A DNA stretch of 64,000 nucleotides from Leucobacter sp. L43 (lineage in GTDB: Bacteria; Actinomycetota; Actinomycetes; Actinomycetales; Microbacteriaceae). The stretch lies in the NCBI RefSeq assembly GCF_016597785.1, contig NZ_JAENJG010000002.1:372001-436000 (forward strand). The letters are read 5' to 3'. Under the pieces are notes generated by a model. That model was not told the DNA's origin. It ran no database searches and was given only the letters and a program-made list of their open reading frames with translations. Shown here in pieces: positions 15,425-23,510 of the stretch. The number at the start of each line of letters is the position of its first letter. Positions within the stretch are counted from its first letter, which is position 1. The translations under genes and the position numbers were made by a program.

Positions 15425-16876
15425 ATGGCACAGGTGAACCCCGCTGGTGCGACACCAGCCGCCGACCCGAACAGCATCGACCCGCGCGTCTTCCCCTCGT
15501 CTGCGCGTCGCGGGACCGAGTGCCGAGAGTTGCAGCTCGGCGGTGCGCGCGCGACCGAGCTCGTCGAGCAGTACGGCTCGCCGCTGTACGTGATCGACGA
15601 GGCGGCCGCCCGCGATCGGGCCAGCGAGGTCCGAGTCGCCCTCGAATCCGAGGCTGAGCGCATCGGAACGAGTGCGACCGTGTACTACGCGGGCAAGGCG
15701 TTCCTGTGCGTCGAGGTGGCGCAGTGGATGGCCGAAGAGGGCCTCGCGATCGACGTCGCGAGCGGGGGAGAGCTCGCCGTCGCGCTCGCCGCCGGAGTGG
15801 ACCCGGCGCGCATCGGCTTCCACGGCAACAACAAATCGGAACGCGAGATCGCGCGTGCGGTCGAGGCGGGCGTCGGCACGATCATCATCGACAGCGAGGT
15901 CGAGACCGAGCGCATCGCGCGTGCGGCAGCGGCGGCGGATCGCCGCCAGCGCGTGCGGCTGCGCGTCAATAGCGGCGTGCACGCATCGACGCACGACTTC
16001 CTCGCGACGTCTCACGAAGATCAGAAGTTCGGTCAGCCGCTCAGCGAGGCGCCGCGACTGGTCGAGGCGATCCTCGCTCATGACAGCCTCGAGTTCGTGG
16101 GGCTCCACTGCCACATCGGCTCCCAGATCTTCGCGACCGACGGTTTCCGCGAGTCCGCCAGGCGCCTGGTGGGCGTGTACCCGGAGCTCGAGCGGATCGC
16201 CGGCCGACCGATTCCCGAGCTGAACCTCGGCGGCGGTTTCGGCATCGCCTATACGTCGGCGCAGGCGGAGCAGGCTCCCGAGGTCGCTGCCATCGCACGA
16301 CAGCTCGCCGACATCGTCGCGGAGACCTGCGCTGAAGCCGGCGTATCGGTTCCGCAACTCGCGTTCGAACCGGGTCGCGCCGTCATCGGGCAGGCCGGGG
16401 TCACCCTCTACACGGTGGGAACCACGAAGCCCGTGCTGCTCGCCGGCTCCGATGCGGCGGCCGACCCAGCCGACCTGGGATTCGCCGAACGCCTCTACGT
16501 GAGCGTCGACGGCGGCATGAGCGACAACGCCAGACCCGCCCTGTACGGCGCCGACTACCAGGTCCGCATCGCGAACCGCGAGAGCGACGCCGACCCGGCG
16601 CTCGTACGGGTGGTGGGCAAGCACTGCGAGTCGGGCGACATCGTCGTGCAGCGCGACGTGATCCCGGGCGATGTGCGCGCAGGCGACACGCTCGCCGTCG
16701 CGGTCACCGGAGCCTACTGCTGGTCCCTCTCCAGCAACTACAACTACGTGCCGCGACCGCCGGTCATCGCCGTGTCGAACGGCTCCTCGCGCGTCATCGT
16801 GCGGGGCGAAACCGAGGACGAGTTGCTCGCGAAGTCCGTGATTCCGGCGCCGGTGGCCCCGGCGAACGCCGGCTGA
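15425..16876 (+). CDS. lysA: diaminopimelate decarboxylase
   Basis: 483 residues. This PLP enzyme makes L-lysine from meso-diaminopimelate, the last step of lysine synthesis. The PLP lysine is Lys91 in YYAGKAF. HCHIGSQI and the glycine-rich ELNLGGGFGIAY bind the cofactor phosphate, and GKHCESGD supplies the active-site Cys of the dimer partner. AGGAG precedes the ATG. lysA-hom-thrB in a row is the usual actinobacterial aspartate-family arrangement. Confidence 0.96.
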   Translation: MAQVNPAGATPAADPNSIDPRVFPSSARRGTECRELQLGGARATELVEQYGSPLYVIDEAAARDRASEVRVALESEAERIGTSATVYYAGKAFLCVEVAQWMAEEGLAIDVASGGELAVALAAGVDPARIGFHGNNKSEREIARAVEAGVGTIIIDSEVETERIARAAAAADRRQRVRLRVNSGVHASTHDFLATSHEDQKFGQPLSEAPRLVEAILAHDSLEFVGLHCHIGSQIFATDGFRESARRLVGVYPELERIAGRPIPELNLGGGFGIAYTSAQAEQAPEVAAIARQLADIVAETCAEAGVSVPQLAFEPGRAVIGQAGVTLYTVGTTKPVLLAGSDAAADPADLGFAERLYVSVDGGMSDNARPALYGADYQVRIANRESDADPALVRVVGKHCESGDIVVQRDVIPGDVRAGDTLAVAVTGAYCWSLSSNYNYVPRPPVIAVSNGSSRVIVRGETEDELLAKSVIPAPVAPANAG

Positions 16877-16946
16877 GGATCGCCGGCCCAGAATTCTCCC
16901 GCCGTTCTCGGCGGATCGAACACGACGCACTATCAAGGAGACGAAC

Positions 16947-18266
16947 ATGAATGGTTATCGTGACCTCCGCATCGGGTTGCTCGGCTGCGGCTCGGTCGGC
17001 GCACAGGTGGCCCGGCTGATCCTGGAACACGGAGACGAGCTGGCCGCGCGCATCGGGGCGCGTCTGACGCTCGCAGGCATCGCGGTCCGCAACGTCGACG
17101 CGCCGCGCGATGTCGAGCTGCCGAGGGAGCTGTTCACGACCGACGCCGAACGTCTCGTCCAGGGCTCCGATATCGTCATCGAGCTCATGGGCGGCATCGA
17201 ACCGGCCCGCACGCTGATCACGCAGGCACTGCAGGGCGGCGCCGACGTCGTCACCGCGAACAAGGCGCTCATCGCGGCGCACGGTCCCGAGCTCTCGGAA
17301 GCGGCGGAACAGGTCGGCGCACAGCTCTCGTACGAGGCGGCCGTCGCCGCGGCGATCCCGATCCTGCGCCCTCTGCGCGAAAGCCTGGCCGGTGACCACA
17401 TCACCCGCGTGCTCGGGATCGTGAACGGCTCGACCAATTACATCCTCGACCGCATGGACCGATTCGGCGACAGCGCCGAAGACGCATCGCGGGTGGCGAG
17501 CGAACTGGGCTTCCTCGAAGCCGATCCGACCCTCGACGTCGAGGGCTACGACGCCGCGCAGAAAGCGACCATCCTCGCGAGCATCGCCTTCCACACCGAG
17601 GTGCCCGTCGACGCGGTGCACCGAGAGGGCATCACGCAGATCACGGCGGAGCAGATCGAAGCGGCGAAGAGCGCTGGGTACGTCATCAAGCTCCTCGCGA
17701 TCGCCGAGCGGTTGCAGGCCGCTGACGGCACCGACGGAGTCTCGGCGCGCGTCTACCCCGCGCTGATCCGCCGCGACCACCCGCTCGCAGCGGTGCACGA
17801 GGGCAAGAACGCCGTGTTCGTCGAGGCGGAGGCCGCCGGCGAGTTGATGTTCTACGGCGCCGGAGCCGGCGGAGCGGAAACCGCTTCGGCGGTGCTCGGA
17901 GACCTCGTCTCCGCAGCGCGCAGGCACGTCGTCGGCGGCCCGGGCATTCCGGGGTCGCTGCATGCCGAGCTGCCGATCCTTCCCGTCGGCGAAGTGATGA
18001 CGGCTTACCAGATCATGCTCGAAGTGCGCGACCAGCCAGGCGTGCTCGCGAGCATCGCGGGCATCCTCGCCGAGCGGGGAGTATCTGCCGCGAGCGTCGA
18101 GCAGACCGTCGCTCGAGGCGGGGCAGGCGACGAGCCGAGCGCGGCTCTGGTCATCGGCACGCACCGCGCGCGCGAAGCCGATCTCGCTGCGACGGTCGAA
18201 GCCCTGCGGGCCGCCGAGGTCGTCACCGCCGTGACGAGCGTGCTGCGCCTCGAGGGTCAGGCGTGA
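16947..18266 (+). CDS. hom: homoserine dehydrogenase
   Basis: 439 residues, the normal length for the form with a regulatory ACT domain. It reduces aspartate semialdehyde to homoserine with NAD(P)H. The Rossmann motif LLGCGSVGAQVARL is near residue 10, NGSTNYILD and GYDAAQKATILASIAFH mark the catalytic domain, and an ACT domain (VRDQPGVLASIAGILAERG) lies near residue 355, the usual site of threonine feedback. AAGGAG precedes the ATG. Overlaps thrB by 4 bases. Confidence 0.96.
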   Translation: MNGYRDLRIGLLGCGSVGAQVARLILEHGDELAARIGARLTLAGIAVRNVDAPRDVELPRELFTTDAERLVQGSDIVIELMGGIEPARTLITQALQGGADVVTANKALIAAHGPELSEAAEQVGAQLSYEAAVAAAIPILRPLRESLAGDHITRVLGIVNGSTNYILDRMDRFGDSAEDASRVASELGFLEADPTLDVEGYDAAQKATILASIAFHTEVPVDAVHREGITQITAEQIEAAKSAGYVIKLLAIAERLQAADGTDGVSARVYPALIRRDHPLAAVHEGKNAVFVEAEAAGELMFYGAGAGGAETASAVLGDLVSAARRHVVGGPGIPGSLHAELPILPVGEVMTAYQIMLEVRDQPGVLASIAGILAERGVSAASVEQTVARGGAGDEPSAALVIGTHRAREADLAATVEALRAAEVVTAVTSVLRLEGQA

Positions 18267-19219
18267 GCGCGACCGGCAGCGGGATCGGTCGCACCGTCAA
18301 GGTGCGCGTGCCCGCGACGAGCGCGAACCTGGGCCCCGGATTCGACACGCTCGGCATCGCGCTTGCGTACGGAGACGAGCTGACGGTCGTCGTGCGCGAC
18401 GCGCCCGGCGCGACCGTCGAGGTCACGGGCGTCGGAGCCGGCGAGGTTCCCACCGATGAGACGAACCTCGTGGTCCGTTCCGCCGCCCACGTCTTCGCGC
18501 AACTCGGACGCCGCATGCCCGGCATCGACGTCGCCGCCACGAACCGCATTCCGCACGGGCGCGGCATGGGATCCTCCGGATCGGCCATCGTCGCCGGCGT
18601 GATGATCGCCGCCGGCCTGCTGCAGAGCGACCCCGAAGCTCCTGTCGCGCTCACCGAGGAGCAGCTGCTCGCATTCGCGACCGAACTCGAGGGGCACCCC
18701 GACAATGTCGCACCCGCGCTGTTCGGCGGACTGACCATCGCGTGGACGACGGAGCAGGGCCCGCGCTTCAAACGGCTGATGGTGCACCGCGGCGTGGCGC
18801 CGCTCGTGCTCGTGCCGAGCTTCACCATGTCGACCGAGCTCGCTCGAAGCCTGCAGCCGAAGCAGGTGCCGCATGAGGACGCCGTCTTCAACGTCTCTCG
18901 GTCGGCGCTGCTCATCGCCGCACTCACGCAGAGCCCCGAACTCCTGCTCGAGGCGACCGAGGACCGGCTGCATCAGAACTATCGCGGTGCCGCCATGCCG
19001 GCCACGCGCGACCTCATCGGCGAGCTGCGCTCAGCGGGGCATGCAGCAGTGGTCTCCGGTGCCGGCCCGTCGGTGCTCGTGCTCTCGAACGGGCCGTTGG
19101 ATCGCATGCAGGCAGCGGATTTCGTGGCTGCCCATCACCCGGATTGGCGCGTGCTCACCCTGGCCGTCGATACCAAGGGTGCTACAGTTGAAACGACCCC
19201 TGCGGGAGCGGCGCTCTAG
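18263..19219 (+). CDS. thrB: homoserine kinase
   Basis: 318 residues of the GHMP kinase family. It phosphorylates homoserine on the way to threonine. The ATP-binding glycine-rich loop is IPHGRGMGSSGSAIVAG, preceded by the substrate segment PATSANLGPGFDTLG. It starts with GTG overlapping the hom stop (GTGA), so it is translationally coupled. thrC is not in this window. Confidence 0.95.
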   Translation: MSATGSGIGRTVKVRVPATSANLGPGFDTLGIALAYGDELTVVVRDAPGATVEVTGVGAGEVPTDETNLVVRSAAHVFAQLGRRMPGIDVAATNRIPHGRGMGSSGSAIVAGVMIAAGLLQSDPEAPVALTEEQLLAFATELEGHPDNVAPALFGGLTIAWTTEQGPRFKRLMVHRGVAPLVLVPSFTMSTELARSLQPKQVPHEDAVFNVSRSALLIAALTQSPELLLEATEDRLHQNYRGAAMPATRDLIGELRSAGHAAVVSGAGPSVLVLSNGPLDRMQAADFVAAHHPDWRVLTLAVDTKGATVETTPAGAAL

Positions 19220-19371
19220 CCTCGCCCGTCGATGTCCGCTCATGCGGAACCGTGGGTCGTTATCGCACCGTGAACACATCGCACGGTGATCCCGAAGCAC
19301 ACATGTGCACTACCGCGGGAATGCGCGCCCACTTGCGCGTGCAGTCCCGTCGGCGTTCCGAAAGGAAGAAC
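19220..19371 (+). promoter_or_regulatory. leader region of the rho-locus gene with an inverted repeat
   Basis: This 152-bp gap between thrB and the rho-locus start contains CACCGTG (19266-19272) and CACGGTG (19282-19288), able to form a 7-bp stem with a 9-nt loop. rho genes often have autoregulated leaders, so the stem may matter, but nothing here proves it. An ATG-led reading upstream in the same frame (19321) is possible; the GTG at 19372 has the better ribosome site. Confidence 0.3.
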
Positions 19372-21579
19372 GTGGAATCCAACGTTGAAGACAACACCAC
19401 TCCCGCACCCGAGGAAGCCGCCGCGCCGACGCGTCGCCGTGCTTCTCGTCGCGTGAGCGCCGCCGCTGGGGCTGCCGCTCCCGAGGCCGCTCCGGCTGCT
19501 GAGGCGCCCGCTGCAGCTCCGGCTGCCGAAGCGCCGGCTGCTGAGGCGCCGGCCCCTGACGCAGCGGAAGCACCCGCCGCCGCTGCGCCGAAGAAGCGCG
19601 CGACGCGCAGCCGGAAGAAGGTCGACGCGCCCGCCGATGCGACGGCGCAGGATCCGGCAGCCGAGTCGGATGCCACGGCAACGACTGCATCCTCGAGCAC
19701 CGAGGCGGGCGATGCATCGAGCGCGCCGGAAGAGCAGCCAGCTGCTGCTCCGAAGAAGCGCGCGACGCGCAGCCGCAAGAAGGCTGAAGCGCCCGCCGAG
19801 CCTGCGACCGCTGCATCTGCAGACGCGAATGCCTCCGCCGATGCCGCCGCTGCCGCGACTGACGCGGCTCCGGCGCAGTCGACCGATACGGCAGCCGAAG
19901 CTCCGACTCAGGAGGCTCCTGCCAAGCGCACGCGCAGCCGCCGGGCCTCGTCAGCGACGGCCGCGGCCCAGACCGCTGCAGCAGAGACGGGTACGGGGGA
20001 GACCGGCACGCCGGAATCGCACGAGGGCGCCGCGTCGAACGCCGATGCCGCTCAGAGCAACGGCCAGCAGGCCGATTCCTCGGAGCAGTCGGATCGCGGT
20101 GAGAAGTCGGATCGCGGTGAGAAGTCGGATCGCGGCGAGCAGTCGGATCGCGCTTCGGATCGCGGCGAGAAGTCGGAGAACTCCGACGGTGAGCGGTCGG
20201 GGCGCAACCGCCGCGGCCGCGGTCGAGGCCAGAAGAACGAGAACGCGGAGTCGAACGAGCAGACCGATGCTGCCGCCTCCTCTGACGACGAGGGCAAGCA
20301 GCGCGGTTCCGGTCAGAACGGCAACGGGCCGCAGAACGGCCAGAAGAACGGCGACGCGAAGAACGGCGACAACTCGAGCCGGTCGAGCCGCACCCGGCAG
20401 CGCGACCGCAAGCGTCGCGGTCAGGGCGACGACCTCGAGCCGGAGATCACCGAAGACGACGTGCTGCTGCCGATCGCGGGCATTCTCGACGTGCTCGACA
20501 ACTACGCGTTCGTGCGCACGAGCGGTTACCTCCCCGGCACGAGCGATGTCTACGTGTCGCTCGGGCAGGTCAAGAAGTACGGCCTGCGACGCGGCGACGC
20601 GGTGGTCGGAGCGATCCGTCAACCCCGTGACAACGACAGCGCGAGCCGTCAGAAGTACAACGCGATCGTGAAGATCGATACCGTCAATGGTCGACCGGTC
20701 GATGAGCAGCCGGAGGAGCGCGTCGACATCGCCGACCTCACGGCCATCTACCCCGAAGAGCGGCTGCGCTTCGAGACGACGCAGCAGGGCGTGCTCGGTC
20801 GTGCCATCGACCTCGTGGCACCGACCGGCCTGGGTCAGCGCGCAGCGCTCGTGCTTCCCGCGCACTCCGACGGCACCGCGGTGCTCGGCGAGCTCGCCGA
20901 GGCGATCAGCACGAACCGACCCGATGCGCACCTCGTGCTGCTGCTCGCGAATGCGCAGCCGGAGGAGATCACCCGGCTGCAGCGATCGGTGCGCGGTGAG
21001 GTCGTCGCCGCGAGCTTCGACCGCGGCGCCGAGGATCAGGCGATCATCGCCGAACTCGCGATCGATCGTGCGAAGCGACTCGTCGAACTCGGCCACGACG
21101 TCGTCGTACTCGTCGACTCGTTGAACCGATTCGCGCGTGCCTACGCTCAGGCCCAGCACGCGCAGAGCCGCCCGGCTCTGGACGAGATCGACGAGCTCGC
21201 ACTCGCCCAGATCAAGCGTCTGCTCGCCTCGGCTCGCAACGTGGAGAACGGCGGCTCGCTCACCGTGCTCGCGACGGTGCACTCGAAGACCGGTCTCGCA
21301 GCCGACAAGCTGCTGCTGCGCGAGGTGCGCGCAGTCGTCAACAGCGAGGTGCGATTCGCGAAGTCGGCCGCCGGCCTTCCTCCGGTCGTCAAGCTCGCCG
21401 CGTCGCGTACGCGCAACCCCGAGTCGGTACTCGGTGCTGATGAGACGGCGGCGCTGGCAACGCTTCGCGCGGATCTCGGTTCCGACGGCGCGGAGGAACG
21501 ACTCCGCGAGCGCCTGAGCGCGACGGCGTCGAACGCCGCGCTTCTCGCAGAGGTGCAGCGTTCGGGCGGTCTGGCCTAG
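19372..21579 (+). CDS. rho: Rho-like protein with degenerate ATPase motifs
   Basis: 735 residues from the GTG at 19372 (AAAGGAAG upstream). Residues 1-355 are a disordered Ala/Pro/Glu then Asp/Arg/Lys/Asn-rich extension, common in actinobacterial Rho. The cold-shock RNA-binding domain (about 360-435: GYLPGTSDVYVSLGQVKKYG) is well conserved. The motor core aligns throughout, yet its key residues are gone. The P-loop normally PPKAGKT reads PAHSDGT (496-502). DERPEE reads NAQPEE, losing the catalytic Glu (Ala528). The Q-loop SGGVD segment is replaced by RPALDEIDEL, and the arginine finger aligns with Lys. The Walker B Asp582 remains. The frame is intact, so it is unlikely to be a pseudogene. It probably binds RNA without ATP-driven translocation. 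Confidence 0.9.
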   Translation: MESNVEDNTTPAPEEAAAPTRRRASRRVSAAAGAAAPEAAPAAEAPAAAPAAEAPAAEAPAPDAAEAPAAAAPKKRATRSRKKVDAPADATAQDPAAESDATATTASSSTEAGDASSAPEEQPAAAPKKRATRSRKKAEAPAEPATAASADANASADAAAAATDAAPAQSTDTAAEAPTQEAPAKRTRSRRASSATAAAQTAAAETGTGETGTPESHEGAASNADAAQSNGQQADSSEQSDRGEKSDRGEKSDRGEQSDRASDRGEKSENSDGERSGRNRRGRGRGQKNENAESNEQTDAAASSDDEGKQRGSGQNGNGPQNGQKNGDAKNGDNSSRSSRTRQRDRKRRGQGDDLEPEITEDDVLLPIAGILDVLDNYAFVRTSGYLPGTSDVYVSLGQVKKYGLRRGDAVVGAIRQPRDNDSASRQKYNAIVKIDTVNGRPVDEQPEERVDIADLTAIYPEERLRFETTQQGVLGRAIDLVAPTGLGQRAALVLPAHSDGTAVLGELAEAISTNRPDAHLVLLLANAQPEEITRLQRSVRGEVVAASFDRGAEDQAIIAELAIDRAKRLVELGHDVVVLVDSLNRFARAYAQAQHAQSRPALDEIDELALAQIKRLLASARNVENGGSLTVLATVHSKTGLAADKLLLREVRAVVNSEVRFAKSAAGLPPVVKLAASRTRNPESVLGADETAALATLRADLGSDGAEERLRERLSATASNAALLAEVQRSGGLA
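20089..20172 (+). repeat. 18-bp tandem repeats encoding SDRGEK units in the Rho-like N-terminal extension
   Basis: TCGGATCGCGGTGAGAAG occurs at 20089-20106 and 20107-20124, a near copy at 20125-20142, a 12-base partial at 20143-20154, and another near copy at 20155-20172. They encode SDRGEK/SDRGEQ units. The near-identity at DNA level suggests recent expansion by slippage. Two longer copies of PKKRATRSRKK lie farther upstream in the same extension. Confidence 0.85.
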
Positions 21580-21586
21580 TACGCAC

Positions 21587-21616
21587 GAGCCCGCCCCGGT
21601 GATCCGGGGCGGGCTC
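21587..21616 (+). terminator. perfect 13-bp hairpin after the rho-locus gene
   Basis: GAGCCCGCCCCGG (21587-21599) pairs perfectly with CCGGGGCGGGCTC (21604-21616) around the loop TGAT, starting 8 bases after the stop codon. It lacks a following T-run, as many high-GC actinobacterial terminators do. It separates the rho-like gene from the prfA promoter. Confidence 0.75.
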
Positions 21617-21637
21617 AGTCGTCGCCGGATGCGGCGC

Positions 21638-21643
21638 TAGATT
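21638..21643 (+). promoter_or_regulatory. -10 element of prfA
   Basis: TAGATT lies 44 bases before the prfA ATG and after the rho-locus hairpin, a plausible -10 giving a short leader that contains TTAGGAAG before the start. No clear -35. Confidence 0.4.
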
Positions 21644-21687
21644 GGGGGCGGCGACACCATCGCAGCCGCGAGACGTTAGGAAGATAC

Positions 21688-22764
21688 ATGTTCGAACAGG
21701 TCGAAGGGCTGATCGCGGAGCACGCGCGGCTGCAGGAAGAACTCGCGGATCCCGCACTGCACGCAGACGCGTCGCGTGCGAAGAAGGTCAATCGGCGATA
21801 CGCCGAGCTCAGCAAGATCAAATCGGCTCACGAGCACTGGCAGCAGGTGGGCGACGACCTCGAGGCGGCGCGCGAGCTCGCGAAAGAAGATGAGGCGTTC
21901 GCCGAGGAGGTCCCGGAGCTCGAGGCCAGCCTGGCGGAGGCTCAGGAGCGCGTGCGGCGCCTGCTCATTCCGCGCGACCCCGACGACGCCAGAGACGTCA
22001 TCCTCGAGATCAAGGGCGGCGAAGGCGGCGCCGAGTCGGCCCTCTTCGGCGCCGACCTGCTGCGCATGTACATGCACTACGCGGAGTCCAAGGGCTGGAA
22101 GACGGAGATGATCGAGGCCGACGAGAGCGACCTCGGCGGGTACAAGAACGTGCAGATCGCCATCAAGGCGAACGCGGCGGATCCATCGCAGGGCGCCTGG
22201 GCGCACCTCAAGTACGAGGGAGGCGTGCACCGCGTGCAGCGCGTTCCCGTGACCGAATCGCAGGGGCGCATCCATACGTCGACGACCGGTGTGCTCGTGT
22301 ACCCCGAAGTGGACGAGCCGGAGGAGGTCGGGATCAACCAGAACGATCTCAAGATCGACGTGTACCGGTCGTCGGGCCCCGGCGGTCAGTCGGTGAACAC
22401 GACCGATTCGGCCGTGCGCATCACGCACCTCCCGACGGGCATCGTCGTGGCGATGCAGAACGAGAAGAGCCAGTTGCAGAACCGCGAGGCCGCGATGCGC
22501 GTGCTGCGAGCGCGACTGCTCGCGCGTCAGCAGGAGGAGGCCGCGGCAGAGGCCAGCGCGCACCGGTCGAGCCAGATCCGCACGATGGATCGGTCGGAGC
22601 GCATCCGCACGTACAACTTCCCCGAGAACCGCATCGCCGACCATCGCACCGGATACAAGGCCTACAACCTCGACCACGTGATGAACGGCGCGCTCGACGC
22701 CGTCATCGAGTCGTGCATCCGTGCCGATGAGGAGGCGCGCCTGGCCGACCTCGGACAGGAGTAG
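21688..22764 (+). CDS. prfA: peptide chain release factor 1
   Basis: 358 residues. It reads UAA and UAG stop codons and triggers peptide release. The codon-reading tripeptide is PVT (187-189, [10 protein letters not shown]), the release-factor 1 pattern, and the catalytic GGQ is at 232-234 ([15 protein letters not shown]). AGGAAG precedes the ATG. Its usual partner prmC, which methylates the GGQ glutamine, lies about 4 kb downstream, separated by inserted genes. Confidence 0.97.
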   Translation: MFEQVEGLIAEHARLQEELADPALHADASRAKKVNRRYAELSKIKSAHEHWQQVGDDLEAARELAKEDEAFAEEVPELEASLAEAQERVRRLLIPRDPDDARDVILEIKGGEGGAESALFGADLLRMYMHYAESKGWKTEMIEADESDLGGYKNVQIAIKANAADPSQGAWAHLKYEGGVHRVQRVPVTESQGRIHTSTTGVLVYPEVDEPEEVGINQNDLKIDVYRSSGPGGQSVNTTDSAVRITHLPTGIVVAMQNEKSQLQNREAAMRVLRARLLARQQEEAAAEASAHRSSQIRTMDRSERIRTYNFPENRIADHRTGYKAYNLDHVMNGALDAVIESCIRADEEARLADLGQE

Positions 22765-22942
22765 GCGCGCCAGGCCCTGGCCGTGGGCGTGGCTCTGGTC
22801 CTGGACCTGGCCCTGCCTCTCACCGAAGCACCGGGGGCCACGCGCCGAACCGCGACCCCGCAACCCGAACCGCCACCCTGCACCCTGGAGAAATCGCGCA
22901 CCACAGGCCCGGGGAAGGGCAGGAGGCCGGTACGCTGAACCC
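22765..22942. other. gene-free gap with low-complexity CTGG-rich sequence
   Basis: No gene is supported in this 178-bp gap. Positions 22770-22820 are an imperfect run of CTGGNC/GTGGGC units. The right end holds the -10 element of the next gene. The low complexity may be eroded coding sequence, but no remnant family is recognisable. Confidence 0.4.
22931..22936 (+). promoter_or_regulatory. -10 element of a leaderless transcript (acetyltransferase)
   Basis: TACGCT lies six bases before the ATG at 22943, placing the predicted transcription start at or next to the start codon. An AGGAGG at 22921-22926 is too far from the ATG to serve as its ribosome site. Confidence 0.5.
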
Positions 22943-23482
22943 ATGTCAGATGCCGTGCTGCCGCTCGTCGGTCCCCTGGTCACTCTCCGCGCCCCCGGCC
23001 CGGCCGATCTCGACCCGCTCGTCGCGATTCTCGACCAGCCGGAGGTCTCGCTCTGGTGGGTGGGCTACAGCCCGCAGCGCGTGCGCGCCGAGTTCATCGA
23101 CGCCCCGGACGTCGCGCGCATCATCGAGGTGGAGGGGCAGACCGCGGGGGCGATGTTCGTGCTGCGCGGGGAAGATCCCGAGTATCCGACGACGGTGATG
23201 CACCTGTTCATCGGCACCGTGTTTCGCGGGCGGCGCATCGGCGAGGAGGCGCTGGCGCTCGCCATCCGCTCCGAGTTCGCGGAGGGGATCACGCGCGTGA
23301 CTCTGGACCCGAACGTGAACAACCCGGGTGCGATCCGCAGCTACGAGCGCCTGGGGTTCCAGCGTGTCGGCGTGCTCCGCGATTACCAGGTGCGACCCGG
23401 TGGGGCGCTCGAAGACGCGCTGCTGCTCGACCTCACGCGATCCGACTTTCCCGACGGCCCGCCGCTCCCGTCGCGCGCTTGA
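22943..23482 (+). CDS. GNAT-family N-acetyltransferase (AAC(6')/IacC-like)
   Basis: 179 residues from the ATG at 22943. GNAT fold: VTLRAPGPADLDPLVAIL at the N-terminus, WWVGYSP, the acetyl-CoA segment FRGRRIGEEALALAI, and LDPNVNNPGAIRSYERLGF, which together resemble the aminoglycoside 6'-acetyltransferase / siderophore acetyltransferase branch. The substrate is unknown; resistance should not be assumed. It stands alone between prfA and an MFS gene. Confidence 0.82.
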   Translation: MSDAVLPLVGPLVTLRAPGPADLDPLVAILDQPEVSLWWVGYSPQRVRAEFIDAPDVARIIEVEGQTAGAMFVLRGEDPEYPTTVMHLFIGTVFRGRRIGEEALALAIRSEFAEGITRVTLDPNVNNPGAIRSYERLGFQRVGVLRDYQVRPGGALEDALLLDLTRSDFPDGPPLPSRA

Positions 23483-23498
23483 GCTCTGCCCGCGGCGG

Positions 23499-23504
23499 TA
23501 GCAT
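23499..23504 (+). promoter_or_regulatory. -10 element of a leaderless transcript (MFS transporter)
   Basis: TAGCAT lies six bases before the ATG at 23511, the same spacing as at several other starts in this window. No Shine-Dalgarno sequence is present. Confidence 0.5.
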
Positions 23505-23510
23505 GGCACT

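Noticed and set aside
22943-23482. Aminoglycoside resistance acetyltransferase
   Set aside because: Similarity is to a broad GNAT branch that includes siderophore acetyltransferases; nothing in the context indicates resistance.
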